Source: Leptospiraceae bacterium (GTDB lineage: Bacteria > Spirochaetota > Leptospiria > Leptospirales > Leptonemataceae). From it: DNA of 64,000 bases. The notes beneath the pieces were generated by a model. The model was not told where the DNA came from and searched no databases. It saw only the letters and a list, made by a program, of their open reading frames with translations. The position numbers and the translations under genes are program-made. This document shows positions 44,250 through 54,138 of the stretch, one piece after another (positions within the stretch are counted from its first letter, which is position 1; each line of letters opens with the position of its first letter). The DNA is taken from assembly GCA_026418015.1 (NCBI GenBank), contig JAOACE010000026.1, positions 1 to 64,000 of the forward strand, given 5' to 3'.

Positions 44250-45860
44250 ATGGAAAATTATCCTTCAAAAACTAGTATCGATGCACTGATCGAAGAGAAA
44301 ATCCTAAGGACATTCTTGAATTTACGTTATTTTTTAATTTTTTTGTATTATGCTGGTGCTACGTTAAACCTAAAAGTATCTTCGAATTTGCAAACCTTAG
44401 GGTATTATTTAGGTGCCAGTTTAATGCTTTTATGGGGTTTCTACTTCGAGTTTTGGTTAAGAAAATTGTCTAAAAAAGTTGATAAAAATCAAATTTTACA
44501 CAGAATGAATTTATTTACGTTGTTTTTGGATTTAACGGTTGTTATCGGTGTTTTTATCCCCAATGTAATAGAAACCAAATCAATGGCAGGGAATTTTTGG
44601 AAAAACCCTGTACTTTTACTTATACCCTTATTTTATGTTGTTTTTGCAAGCTTTTTGTCACATAGAAGACGTGAGTCTTATTTTTTTGGTTTTTATGCTG
44701 TTTTTGGTTTAATTTTATGTTGGGTTTTATCTTTTAGAACCGGAGTAGAATTCGTGAACGAGTTTACGTTTATTGTCGAAAAAGTCAATTATTCTACTCC
44801 TATATTAGTAATTTTGTTTTATATAGTGTTTACGATAATTGCTAGTAGTTTTGTCGAATATATAAGACAAATCTTTACCATAAGTGAGGAAAGACAAAAT
44901 CAAGCCGAAAAACTGAATCAAAATTTAAATACCATCAACCAAGAAATCCTTCAAATCACAAAAGAAATGGGGGTATACATAGATTTTATTGCACAGTTTT
45001 CGAATCGATTTTTAGGGGAAGTGCAAGATCAAAGTGCAGCCATAGAACAAATATCTGCAACGATGGAAGAGATTGCTCAGAATTCTTTAAAAACAACCGA
45101 AATGGTATCCAACGAATACAAAATGATCGAAGAAATTCAGCAAGAAACGAAACGTTTAGCAGAACTTTTAAAAGTGATCGAAAAAGACTCCCAACATTTA
45201 CACGAAGAATTGCAAAAAACAAAAAATCAATCTAACGAAGCAATTCAAGCATCGGATAATTTAAAAAAAGTTATGGAATCTTTAAAAGTTTCTTTTCAGA
45301 GTGTAAGTGAGGTCACAAACATTATGACCGACATTGCCGATAGAACCAATCTATTATCTCTTAATGCTTCTATCGAAGCAGCTAGAGCAGGAGAACATGG
45401 AAAAGGATTTGCAGTAGTAGCACAAGAGGTAAGTAAATTAGCCGATAATAGTATAGAAAATGCAAAAAATATTAATAGAATCATCAAAGACAGTAATAAA
45501 ATTTTATTAAACGGCGAAAATAGTGTAGGTATTACAACCCGTTTAATTGAATTACAAAATGTGAACATAGAATCTGCATTAAAATTTTTCGAAGAATTAA
45601 AAATCAAAATCCAAAACCAAATCGAAGTAAACCATAAATTCATTCAATATTTAGAAGAGTTGTACAAAATTAGTAAAGAGATCGAAGGATATTCCAAAGA
45701 GCAAACCCTTGGAATCGAAGAAATATCCAAAACCATCTCTCAGATGGAAAAATCCATCCAAAAAATTGTACAAAAATTTTTGAATTTGAATGACCAGATA
45801 ACTGGCTTAAAAAATTTATCAGAAGGATTAAGAAACATTGTTCAATTCGAATCCAATTAA
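44250..45860 (+). CDS. Methyl-accepting chemotaxis protein with polytopic membrane sensor
   Basis: The 536-residue receptor has about six membrane helices in the first 210 residues, no large periplasmic domain and no evident HAMP. A long coiled coil follows, with the hairpin tip [22 protein letters not shown] and [16 protein letters not shown] (about 359-400). It resembles the receptor at 26986 in layout and in the C-terminal half ([21 protein letters not shown] here, [21 protein letters not shown] there). GGGAGG eight bases before the ATG is a strong Shine-Dalgarno, unlike the divergent acylase gene. Its 3' end is followed by purL after ten bases. Confidence 0.93.
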   Translation: MENYPSKTSIDALIEEKILRTFLNLRYFLIFLYYAGATLNLKVSSNLQTLGYYLGASLMLLWGFYFEFWLRKLSKKVDKNQILHRMNLFTLFLDLTVVIGVFIPNVIETKSMAGNFWKNPVLLLIPLFYVVFASFLSHRRRESYFFGFYAVFGLILCWVLSFRTGVEFVNEFTFIVEKVNYSTPILVILFYIVFTIIASSFVEYIRQIFTISEERQNQAEKLNQNLNTINQEILQITKEMGVYIDFIAQFSNRFLGEVQDQSAAIEQISATMEEIAQNSLKTTEMVSNEYKMIEEIQQETKRLAELLKVIEKDSQHLHEELQKTKNQSNEAIQASDNLKKVMESLKVSFQSVSEVTNIMTDIADRTNLLSLNASIEAARAGEHGKGFAVVAQEVSKLADNSIENAKNINRIIKDSNKILLNGENSVGITTRLIELQNVNIESALKFFEELKIKIQNQIEVNHKFIQYLEELYKISKEIEGYSKEQTLGIEEISKTISQMEKSIQKIVQKFLNLNDQITGLKNLSEGLRNIVQFESN

Positions 45861-45870
45861 AGGAGTAGCA

Positions 45871-48234
45871 ATGCGCGATACCTTAGATTTATACACAGAA
45901 AAAGAAATCACTCTACAAGATGCTTTAGAGCACAACCTAACAGAAGAAGAATTCCATAAGATTTGCCAAATTTTAGGTAGAAAACCCACTGTTACAGAAC
46001 TGGGAATGTTTTCGGGAATGTGGTCCGAACACTGTAGTTATAAAAATTCTATTTTGCTATTAAAAGATTTACCCAAAGAATCTCCGCGAGCAGTTGCAAA
46101 AGCTGGCGAAGAAAATGCTGGTGCCTTAGATATCGGGGATGATTTGGTGGTTGTATTTAAAATCGAATCCCATAACCATCCTACTGCTGTGGAGCCTTTC
46201 CAAGGTGCTGCAACAGGCGTTGGTGGAATTATGCGGGATATATTTACGATGGGGGCAAGACCTATTTGTTCTTTGAATTCTTTAAGGTTTGGTCCCATGG
46301 ATCAATCGCGCAATCGTTATTTATTTCGTCGGGCAGTGGAAGGAATTGCCTTCTATGGGAATTGTTTAGGTGTCGCTGTTGCTGGTGGTGAGGTATTTTT
46401 CGATCCCTCTTATACGAAAAACTGTCTTGTAAACGCGATGACGGTTGGGGTTGCTTTTAAAAATCAGTTAGCAAAGGCAAAAGCAACAGGTATAGGAAAC
46501 ATTGTTTTTTATGTAGGAGCAGATACAGGTAGAGATGGAATCCATGGGGCAAGTTTTGCTTCTCAGGATCTAACAGAAAAAACTCAGTCCCAACGAAGTG
46601 CCGTACAAGTAGGAGACCCTTTTAAAGAAAAATTATTGTTAGAAGCAACATTAGAAGCAATTCGAAGTGGTGCAGTTGTAGGAATTCAAGATATGGGAGC
46701 TGCGGGACTGACTTCTAGTACATCCGAGATGGCATATAAAGGTGGTGTGGGAATTGATCTTTTTTTAGATAAAGTTCCTTTAAGAGAGAAGGGAATGAAT
46801 CCCTACGAAATTATGTTGTCCGAATCTCAAGAACGAATGCTCGTTATCGTCGATAAAAATAAAACAGAACTCGTAAAAGAAATCTTTTCGAAATGGGATT
46901 TGCATGCAGAAATGATTGGGGTTGTAACCGATACAAAAAGAATTCGCGTATTTTTTAAAAATACCTTATATGCTGATGTTCCCGCAGAAGCACTAGCAGC
47001 AGGTGCACCACGTTATAAACGCGATGTTCGAGAACCAGAGCATATACAAAAAGCTATCCAATGGAATAGTAGAGAACTAGAAGAACCTAAAACAGAAGAG
47101 TTGGAATCTTGGTTCTATGAATTACTCAAAAGTCCGAATATTGCTTCTAAAAGGCCAGTGTACGAACAATACGATCAAGAAGTGGGATTGGTAAGAGTGC
47201 AAAGTCCCGGAGGGCAAGGAGGGATTGTTCGTATTCCAGTAAACTTAATCGAAGACTTAGAATTAGCAAACGAAAAATATATTCGTTCTATTAGTTTAAC
47301 AGAAAAACAAAAAGAAAAGATTCTTAAAAAAGGGATTGCTGTAAGTGTAGATTGCAACCCGCGATATGTTTATTTAAATCCTTACCAAGGTTCACAGCTT
47401 GCAGTATTTGAGTCTGCAAGAAACATTGCTGTATTAGGTGCTGAACCAATTGGTATTACAAACAACCTAAACTTTGCAAATCCTTATAATCCAGAAAACT
47501 ATTTTATGTTTGAACAAAGTGTTAAAGGGATGGGAGATGCTTGTAGAATGTTAAACATTCCTGTTACAGGTGGAAATGTTTCTTTTTATAACGAAAGCGA
47601 AGATGGACCCATTTTACCCACACCTACTATAGGTATGCTCGGCATTATAGAAGATGTAACAAAAGCGATTTCTCCTTTTTTTGCAGAAAATCAAGTTCAA
47701 GAAATCTATCTTGTAGGAAATTTTTCTCCTACGTTTGGTGGCAGCGAATACCTTTGGTTAAGAAAAAAAATGCTTACGGGAAAAATTCCTCTTGTAGATC
47801 CTCAAACCGAAATTCAATTATTAAAATTTTTAAAATATTCTTACGAAAAGGAATTGATCTTATCCGCAGCCGATCTTTCCCTTGGTGGATTAGCAATTCT
47901 CTTATTCCGGATGGCATACAATAGTTGGACAAGAAAATTTATGTCTTTTAAATTAGATCAAGAGTCTCTTATCAAATTAAAAGAACAATACGAAAGATGG
48001 GATTTGATTTTTTTTGGAGAAAGTAGCGCTTCTTTAATCATAACCATCGATAAAAGCAAAAAAGAAGAGTTTTTAAGAGAAATTTCGAATTTTCAGTTGC
48101 CCTATAATTATCTTGGCGAAGTAGTGAAGGATTCTTGGTTTGATTTTTCTGTTTTTAGAGCAAATATAAAAAATGCAATTGATTTTTACGAAAATGCTTT
48201 ACGCCCTGTGTTCGAAAGACATTTTAATGGTTGA
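45871..48234 (+). CDS. purL: Phosphoribosylformylglycinamidine synthase subunit PurL (small type)
   Basis: PurL makes FGAM from FGAR, ATP and ammonia in purine synthesis. The 787-residue protein is the Bacillus-type form without a glutaminase domain, so it needs PurQ and PurS, not in this window. Marks: GMFSGMWSEHCSYKNS (about 49-64), KIESHNHPTAVEPFQGAATGVGG (split over about 96-118) with ATP/Mg ligands, GASFASQDL, LSESQERML, and GGNVSFYNES. AAAGGAG before the ATG at 45871 fixes this start over an in-frame one at 45838 inside the chemoreceptor gene. A small antisense ORF overlaps its end by 11 bases. Confidence 0.95.
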   Translation: MRDTLDLYTEKEITLQDALEHNLTEEEFHKICQILGRKPTVTELGMFSGMWSEHCSYKNSILLLKDLPKESPRAVAKAGEENAGALDIGDDLVVVFKIESHNHPTAVEPFQGAATGVGGIMRDIFTMGARPICSLNSLRFGPMDQSRNRYLFRRAVEGIAFYGNCLGVAVAGGEVFFDPSYTKNCLVNAMTVGVAFKNQLAKAKATGIGNIVFYVGADTGRDGIHGASFASQDLTEKTQSQRSAVQVGDPFKEKLLLEATLEAIRSGAVVGIQDMGAAGLTSSTSEMAYKGGVGIDLFLDKVPLREKGMNPYEIMLSESQERMLVIVDKNKTELVKEIFSKWDLHAEMIGVVTDTKRIRVFFKNTLYADVPAEALAAGAPRYKRDVREPEHIQKAIQWNSRELEEPKTEELESWFYELLKSPNIASKRPVYEQYDQEVGLVRVQSPGGQGGIVRIPVNLIEDLELANEKYIRSISLTEKQKEKILKKGIAVSVDCNPRYVYLNPYQGSQLAVFESARNIAVLGAEPIGITNNLNFANPYNPENYFMFEQSVKGMGDACRMLNIPVTGGNVSFYNESEDGPILPTPTIGMLGIIEDVTKAISPFFAENQVQEIYLVGNFSPTFGGSEYLWLRKKMLTGKIPLVDPQTEIQLLKFLKYSYEKELILSAADLSLGGLAILLFRMAYNSWTRKFMSFKLDQESLIKLKEQYERWDLIFFGESSASLIITIDKSKKEEFLREISNFQLPYNYLGEVVKDSWFDFSVFRANIKNAIDFYENALRPVFERHFNG

Positions 48235-48394
48235 TGGTTATTTTTAACAAAAGTTGTGATTCTTCTTCTAAAACTATAATACTTATATGGGGATTTTCTT
48301 TAGCTAATTGATAAAATTCTTTTAACAATTGATACTCTTTTAGAGAAAGAACGTTTTGTTTTTTGTATTGATTTATATAATGGATTAATTGCAT
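48224..48394 (-). CDS. Possible small protein (56 aa), antisense end overlap with purL
   Basis: A 56-residue ATG frame fills most of the 235-base space between purL and the S41 protease gene, on the opposite strand. The product is MQLIHYINQY at the start, then a helix (LLKEFYQLAKENP) and a strand-rich end (ISIIVLEEESQLLLKITI). Codon and amino-acid use look like those of real genes here (many GAA and AAA codons, no odd repeats). There is no Shine-Dalgarno and no recognised family. It could be a chance ORF. Confidence 0.4.
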   Translation of the reverse strand: MQLIHYINQYKKQNVLSLKEYQLLKEFYQLAKENPHISIIVLEEESQLLLKITINH

Positions 48395-48469
48395 TTTATA
48401 TAAAAATCGATTTTTTTTTGTTGAAAATTCAATAAGCCAAATTTTTTTTTAAAATTATAAGGAAATTCT

Positions 48470-50323
48470 ATGAAAAATCAAACAAGATTCAGTTTCATTT
48501 TATTCTTTTTATTGAGTATAAGCATTTATTTTGGATTTTGTGGATGTAATAATGCACAAAGTAGAAGTTTACCAAAAAATTTTGGACAACGAGAATTCGA
48601 CGAAATTATCAATTATGCAATTGCTAATTATTACGATCCCAAAATGATTAACGTAAAAAGGGCTTATATCAATGCTACGGAGTATGCTCTAAAATCCTTA
48701 CATTACAGTTTGCTTATTTATCCCGAAGATTTTTATAACGAGATTCAAAAATATGTCCATCCAGATAGAATTATTCCAGGTAAAGTAATTAAGTTAAACC
48801 CCGAAGATCGTTATGTTATATTAGAACCTAATTATCAGGAGCTCGAAAAAAAATCCAAGATTAAAGAAGAAGAATTAAAAAAGCTTTCTTCGAAAGAACG
48901 AATAGAGTTATCGAAAAAAATACAAGAAGAAATAAAAAACGAACAAAAAACATTGGAACAATTCTGGGATAAAACAGATTTTTCTAGGAATGACTTTTTA
49001 AAAGTGATTCAATTCATCGAAAATAATCTAGATAAATACAAACAACCACCTTTAACAGAAAAAAATAAACAAAAACAAACAGAGGAAATCAAAGATTTTG
49101 GAATGAACTATGTTTATTTCTTTGCTGCGAATGGTTTTTTATCTTCTTTCGATCCGCATAGTGGTTTAATTGACCTCGAAAGTTGGGATAAAATGCGAAA
49201 AGAATCCGAAGATTCTTCTTTCGAAGGAATTGGAGCATTGTTGCGTGGTGGTGGCACATCAGAAGTTGTTGTAGAAACACCTTTACCTGGTTCACCCGCT
49301 GTTAAAGCTGGTTTAAGGGCGGGAGATGTTATCAAAAAAGTCAACGGAGAAAGTATTGAAAATTTACCTCTAAACGAAGTGGTAAAAAAAATCCGTGGTC
49401 CGAAGGATACGATGGTAGAATTAGAAATCCATCGACCAGTAGAAATGAGAACGTTAACAATCAAAATTAAAAGAGGTGTGATCGAACAAAAAGCAGTTTC
49501 TTCTGTATATTTACCCGAAAGTCCATATAAAGATTATTTACCGGGTTTTCGAATTGGTATCATTAAAATTACCTCATTTTTATACGATAAAATTCCCCAA
49601 TCAGAGATGATTCGAAAAGAATATTATAATCTGATAGAAAAATCCGAAGGAAAACTAGAAGGTTTGATTATCGATCTTAGAAACAATCCAGGGGGCGATT
49701 TAGACGAAGCGATAAAAGTTGCAGGACTATTTTTACCAGAAAATGCTGTTGTGGTAGAAATTCGAGGTAAAGGTGGATATTCTGAAAAAAGACGAAATTC
49801 TACATCTCCATTAATTTCTGCTAATTCTCATATACCTATTATTGTATTAGTAAATGCTGGATCTGCCTCTGCTAGTGAGATTTTTGCTTCTGCTTTAATG
49901 GATCATAATGTGTCATTGATTGTAGGTGAACGTACATTTGGTAAAGCCACAGTTCAAGGTTTAAGAAAAATTGGTGATGTGATCATTAAATTAACTACTG
50001 CTCGATATTATGCACCGAAAGGTTATACGATTCAAGTATATGGTGTAGAACCAGACATAAAAATATCTGACGAAATTGATGGTTCTTTTCCACCTCGTTT
50101 TCGCGAAGAAGATATGTGGAAACATTTTCCCGAATTGGAAAAACGTCCAGAGGATCCCAAGCGAAGTGAATGGGTAAAAAAATTGATCAGTTTAAACGAA
50201 CCAAATTCTAAAAAGGCAGAAGAATATTTAAAAACGCACGAAAGGGATGCAATTCGTCCTGATGCAATGCTTATTCGCGCTTTGGGATACATCAAAGCTA
50301 TGAAGATCTACCCAAAACCATAG
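48470..50323 (+). CDS. S41 C-terminal processing protease (CtpA/Prc-like) with PDZ domain
   Basis: The 617-residue exported protease has an N-terminal signal with possible lipobox cysteines (Cys24, Cys26). A helical charged region (about 120-170) follows, then a PDZ domain (about 250-330; GLRAGDVIKKVNGESI) and the S41 catalytic core. The nucleophile serine is in NAGSASASE (462-470) and the general-base lysine is Lys492 in FGKATVQ. LIIDLRNNPGGDLDEA (399-414) is typical. It likely trims periplasmic or cell-wall proteins. AAGGAA lies before the ATG. nadB starts two bases after its stop codon. Confidence 0.93.
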   Translation: MKNQTRFSFILFFLLSISIYFGFCGCNNAQSRSLPKNFGQREFDEIINYAIANYYDPKMINVKRAYINATEYALKSLHYSLLIYPEDFYNEIQKYVHPDRIIPGKVIKLNPEDRYVILEPNYQELEKKSKIKEEELKKLSSKERIELSKKIQEEIKNEQKTLEQFWDKTDFSRNDFLKVIQFIENNLDKYKQPPLTEKNKQKQTEEIKDFGMNYVYFFAANGFLSSFDPHSGLIDLESWDKMRKESEDSSFEGIGALLRGGGTSEVVVETPLPGSPAVKAGLRAGDVIKKVNGESIENLPLNEVVKKIRGPKDTMVELEIHRPVEMRTLTIKIKRGVIEQKAVSSVYLPESPYKDYLPGFRIGIIKITSFLYDKIPQSEMIRKEYYNLIEKSEGKLEGLIIDLRNNPGGDLDEAIKVAGLFLPENAVVVEIRGKGGYSEKRRNSTSPLISANSHIPIIVLVNAGSASASEIFASALMDHNVSLIVGERTFGKATVQGLRKIGDVIIKLTTARYYAPKGYTIQVYGVEPDIKISDEIDGSFPPRFREEDMWKHFPELEKRPEDPKRSEWVKKLISLNEPNSKKAEEYLKTHERDAIRPDAMLIRALGYIKAMKIYPKP

Positions 50324-50325
50324 AC

Positions 50326-51954
50326 ATGCAAGAAAAACTTCATTGCGATTTTCTTATTATTGGAAGCGGTATTGCTGGTCTTTATACCGCTTATCATTTA
50401 GCAGATTTAGGTAGTGTGGTTTTAATTACAAAATCATCTCTGTTAGAATCCAATACCTCGTATGCACAAGGGGGAATTGCAGGTGTATTGGATGAACATG
50501 ATTCTTACGAAAGCCACATTCAAGATACTTTAAAAGCTGGGGCAGGATTATGCGACGAAGAAGCAGTAAAAATTCTTGTTTACGAAGGTCCTAAACACAT
50601 AAAAAAGCTTATAGAATTGGGGGCAAAGTTTAAGACTACACCCGAAGGTAATTTGGATTTACATAGAGAAGGTGGACATAGCTTTAATCGAATTGTACAT
50701 GCTGGCGATTTAACAGGAAAAGAAGTTGCCGAAGTACTCATCAATTCTATAAAAAATAAAAATATACAAGTTCTGGAAAATACTTCTGCGGTTGAACTAA
50801 TTACACAATTTCATCTAGACGAACCAGGAGATCCTATCTTAAAAGAACCAGTTTGTTATGGAGCTTATGTATATTCTAGAAAGACTTGGGAAATTTTTAA
50901 GATTATTTCAAAAGCTACTATATTAGCAACGGGTGGAGCTGGTCAGGTTTATCTACACAATACCAATCCAGAAGTTTCTACGGGAGATGGCGTTGCCTTA
51001 GCATATAAAGCTGGTGCGATTATAACAAACATGGAGTTTTATCAGTTTCATCCAACGGTATTATACAATCCCAATCAATCATCGTTCTTGATTACAGAAG
51101 CATTAAGGGGTTATGGCGCGAAATTATTAGATTACGAAGGCAAACCATTCATGCATAAATATGATCAAAGAAAAGAATTAGCCCCCAGGGATATCGTAGC
51201 AAGAGCCATTGATGCAGAAATGAAAAAAAGTGGTTCTCCTCATGTGTATTTAGACATTACTCATAAAAACCCAGAAGAAACAAAAGAACAATTTCCCCAT
51301 ATTTATCAAACTTGTCTAAGAATGGGCATCGATGTTACAAAACAATGGATCCCTGTTGTGCCAGCAGCTCATTATATGTGTGGTGGTGTAGAAGTCGATT
51401 ATTGGGGAAGAACGCGATTAAAAGGATTGTTTGCAGTAGGAGAAGTAGCTTATACAGGAGTTCATGGGGGCAATCGATTAGCTTCGAATAGTCTTTTAGA
51501 AGGTTTGGTGTTTGGTTATAGAATTTACGAATATCTTAAAAACAACTTCATAGAAAAAGCTTCTAAATCCATCAAACCATGGTACAAAGAAGGATTGAAT
51601 AACCCAGAAGAATGGATTTTAGTTCAGCACAACTTTCAGGAAATAAAAAACATTATGTGGAATTATGTGGGAATAGTAAGATCCAACCTAAGATTAGAAA
51701 GAGCACTAAGGCGAATCAACCTATTGTACGACGAAGTAATAGACTTTTACAGAAGAACAGTGATACAAAATAAAATCTTAGAACTTCGCAATATTACCCT
51801 CGTTGCAAAGATTATCATTCTTTCTGCATTAAACCGAAAAGAAAGTAGAGGACTCCATTACTCTACGGATTATCCAGAAAACCGAAATCCCTCAAAACAA
51901 TATACAAGAGTTATGCGAACTGTTGGTAAAGAATTTTATTTGTTAAAATCGTAA
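50326..51954 (+). CDS. nadB: L-aspartate oxidase
   Basis: NadB oxidises aspartate to iminoaspartate in NAD synthesis. The 542-residue FAD enzyme opens with FLIIGSGIAGLYTAYHLADLG (split over about 9-29) for FAD binding. It has SYAQGGIAGV (about 45-54), the HREGGHSFNRIVHAGDLTG region with the active-site residues (about 115-133), QFHPTVLY, RGYGAKL, and APRDIVARAI. The long C-terminal helical domain starts with GVHGGNRLASNSLLEGLVFG. These features separate it from succinate dehydrogenase flavoproteins only by degree, but the sequence order and length suit NadB best. Its end overlaps the convergent ABC ATPase gene by 19 bases. Confidence 0.92.
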   Translation: MQEKLHCDFLIIGSGIAGLYTAYHLADLGSVVLITKSSLLESNTSYAQGGIAGVLDEHDSYESHIQDTLKAGAGLCDEEAVKILVYEGPKHIKKLIELGAKFKTTPEGNLDLHREGGHSFNRIVHAGDLTGKEVAEVLINSIKNKNIQVLENTSAVELITQFHLDEPGDPILKEPVCYGAYVYSRKTWEIFKIISKATILATGGAGQVYLHNTNPEVSTGDGVALAYKAGAIITNMEFYQFHPTVLYNPNQSSFLITEALRGYGAKLLDYEGKPFMHKYDQRKELAPRDIVARAIDAEMKKSGSPHVYLDITHKNPEETKEQFPHIYQTCLRMGIDVTKQWIPVVPAAHYMCGGVEVDYWGRTRLKGLFAVGEVAYTGVHGGNRLASNSLLEGLVFGYRIYEYLKNNFIEKASKSIKPWYKEGLNNPEEWILVQHNFQEIKNIMWNYVGIVRSNLRLERALRRINLLYDEVIDFYRRTVIQNKILELRNITLVAKIIILSALNRKESRGLHYSTDYPENRNPSKQYTRVMRTVGKEFYLLKS

Positions 51955-52901
51955 AAAAAACATTTTGTATAATGGTTGTTCAAATTATATAAAGGCGGTT
52001 TCTCCAATTTACATCGATCTTCTCTTATGGGACAACGTTCATAAAAAATACAGTGATGATACAATTGATTAGTTTTAGGCGGTTCTCCTTTTAAGATGTA
52101 GGGTTTTTTCTTTCTGTTAAGAGTAGGAATAGCACTTAGCAGAGCTTTTGTATAAGGATGTTTGGGATTACTAAAAATGTCTTTTGTATTTCCTAATTCC
52201 ATGATTTCTCCCCCATACATCACGCATACTTTTGAACTAATATGTCTTACCAAAGAAAGATCATGAGTAATAAACAATATGGTTAGGTTTAATTTTTGTT
52301 TTAATTCGAAGAGTAAATCGATGATAAATGCTTGTACAGAAACATCCAATGCTGATGTTATTTCATCGCATATTAGGATTTCTGGTTCTAATGCAATTGC
52401 TTTTGCTATTCCTACTCTTTGTCTTTGTCCTCCCGAAAGTTCTGATGGTTTTCGATCTATTAGATTTTTGTCTAAATGAACTAAGGATAGATAATATTCT
52501 ACTTTTTCTTTGTAGTTTTTAGAATTTGCTAATTTGTGGATGAGTAAAGGTGAACCAATAATTCTTTTTATCGTATGTTTCGGATTTAATGAGGAATAGG
52601 GGTCCTGAAATATCACCTGTATTTTTCGTCTAAGTTGTTTGTTTGTTTTTAGTACATTTTTTGTGGGTGTGATAATCTCTTCGTTTCTATATTCGATGGA
52701 TCCACTAAAAGGCGAAATAAGTCCAGCGATGGTATTTCCAAGTGTACTTTTTCCACAGCCAGATTCTCCTACAATTGCAAAAACCTCTCCTTCCTGTAAT
52801 TCTAGAGATACATCTTTTATTGCATAATTCCAGGAAGGTTTGGTAAAGAGTTTTTTTTCGCTTTTATAAAAAGTCGATAGCTGATTGATCTTTAAAACCA
52901 T
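51936..52901 (-). CDS. Oligopeptide/dipeptide-type ABC transporter ATP-binding protein (OppF-like)
   Basis: The 321-residue ATPase has a Walker A GESGCGKST (about 43-51), a Q-loop FQDPYSSLNPKH (about 98-109), the signature LSGGQRQRVGIAKAIA (about 159-174), Walker B ILICDEITSALD (about 180-191) and the H-loop ITHD. The C-terminal extension with spaced cysteines (CIFYERCP, DRCKLEKPP, then KC) is typical of OppD/OppF, where it can bind an iron-sulfur cluster. It overlaps the htrA stop codon by one base. No permease or binding-protein gene is in the window, so its transporter partners lie elsewhere. Confidence 0.9.
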   Translation of the reverse strand: MVLKINQLSTFYKSEKKLFTKPSWNYAIKDVSLELQEGEVFAIVGESGCGKSTLGNTIAGLISPFSGSIEYRNEEIITPTKNVLKTNKQLRRKIQVIFQDPYSSLNPKHTIKRIIGSPLLIHKLANSKNYKEKVEYYLSLVHLDKNLIDRKPSELSGGQRQRVGIAKAIALEPEILICDEITSALDVSVQAFIIDLLFELKQKLNLTILFITHDLSLVRHISSKVCVMYGGEIMELGNTKDIFSNPKHPYTKALLSAIPTLNRKKKPYILKGEPPKTNQLYHHCIFYERCPIREDRCKLEKPPLYNLNNHYTKCFFYDFNK

Positions 52902-54076
52902 TAGTCTTGTGGTCTTTCTGCTATAATTACAAGCACTTCGAGAGTAGATTTTCCTCGATGAATCTTTAACTTAATGCCTTTACCAATGGGTGTTTCGTTT
53001 ACTATACGAATCAACTCGTCTGGTTCGTTGATTTCTTTTCCATTTGCTTCTAAAATAACATCACCGATTCTTAAACCTGCTTTGGCTGCTGGACTACCTT
53101 CCATTATACCGATAATAACAATTCCTTTTTTGTCTTGGATTTTTAATTCTTGAGCAATTTCTTGTGTAATCGGAGCAATATGAATACCAATATAACCGCG
53201 TTTTACTCTACCATGTTTTTTTAGTTCTTCTAGTACATATTTTGCTGTGTTAATAGGAATCGCAAAACCTATTCCTAAATTTCCACCCGTTTGCGAATAA
53301 ATCATACGATTAACGCCAATCACTTCGCCATCGATGTTGATAAGTGGTCCACCAGAATTCCCTGGGTTTATCGACGCATCAGTTTGAAGATGAGAATTCC
53401 CCATCTGATCCACATCTTTTCTTGCAACAGCACTAATTACACCGACTGTAAATGTTCTATCTAATCCAAATGGGTTACCTATTGCTATCGCCCAATCACC
53501 AATTCTTACCTTATCGGAATCACCAAAATAGACAGGTTTTAAATCTCTTACTCCATCAATCTTTAAAAGAGCAATATCGACAAATTTATCGGAACCAACT
53601 ATCTTCGCATTGTATTCTTTTCCGTTAATTTTTACTTTTACAACATCCATTCCTGCAACAACATGATGATTGGTGCAAATATATCCATCGCTAGAAATAA
53701 TAAATCCTGTTCCAAGACCTCTTTGCTTTTGTGTGTCTGGTAAGTTGGGAATATCAAAAAAACGTCTTAAAAAAGGATCATTATAAAAGGGATTTTCTAT
53801 TCGAACAGTTTTTTCTGTACTAATAAATACAACCGAATCTTTGTATAATTCGTAGATCTCTCTGAATGTATCTTGTAATTCGTAAACCGTTCTATTTTTG
53901 TTTTTTTCTTTTATAGGAGATTCTGCATAAACTTCTTTTAGAAAGGAATTATCTTTAAAGGCACAATAAAATAAAATAGAAAGAGAAACAATGGAAACCA
54001 AAAAATACAAGAGTATCTTTAAAGAACTTTTTTTGATTTGAATGCTAACGTAGCTATTGGAATTCATAGAATCCAT
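52901..54076 (-). CDS. HtrA/DegP-family serine protease with one PDZ domain
   Basis: The 391-residue protein is anchored by an N-terminal membrane helix (about 17-38) and works in the periplasm. The trypsin-like triad is His138 (TNHHVV), Asp167 (FVDIALLK) and Ser241 (NPGNSGGPL). One PDZ domain follows (about 290-385; SPAAKAGLRIGDVILEANG), so it is closer to DegS or single-PDZ HtrA than to DegP. It is the first gene of an operon with the OppF-like ATPase. The start may be ATG 54076 or ATG 54067. A palindromic ATTGCAAT at about 54096-54103 lies between it and the divergent Mut7-C gene. Confidence 0.93.
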   Translation of the reverse strand: MDSMNSNSYVSIQIKKSSLKILLYFLVSIVSLSILFYCAFKDNSFLKEVYAESPIKEKNKNRTVYELQDTFREIYELYKDSVVFISTEKTVRIENPFYNDPFLRRFFDIPNLPDTQKQRGLGTGFIISSDGYICTNHHVVAGMDVVKVKINGKEYNAKIVGSDKFVDIALLKIDGVRDLKPVYFGDSDKVRIGDWAIAIGNPFGLDRTFTVGVISAVARKDVDQMGNSHLQTDASINPGNSGGPLINIDGEVIGVNRMIYSQTGGNLGIGFAIPINTAKYVLEELKKHGRVKRGYIGIHIAPITQEIAQELKIQDKKGIVIIGIMEGSPAAKAGLRIGDVILEANGKEINEPDELIRIVNETPIGKGIKLKIHRGKSTLEVLVIIAERPQD

Positions 54077-54138
54077 AAAAACATTCCATAAACCGATTGC
54101 AATAGTTTTTTAAAGATTTATTTTTGTCCAAGAACCTT

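Noticed and set aside
54096-54103. Palindrome ATTGCAAT between htrA and the Mut7-C gene as an operator
   Set aside because: The 8-base palindrome is suggestive because it is centred between divergent genes, but a single short A/T-rich palindrome without a second copy is not enough to call a binding site.
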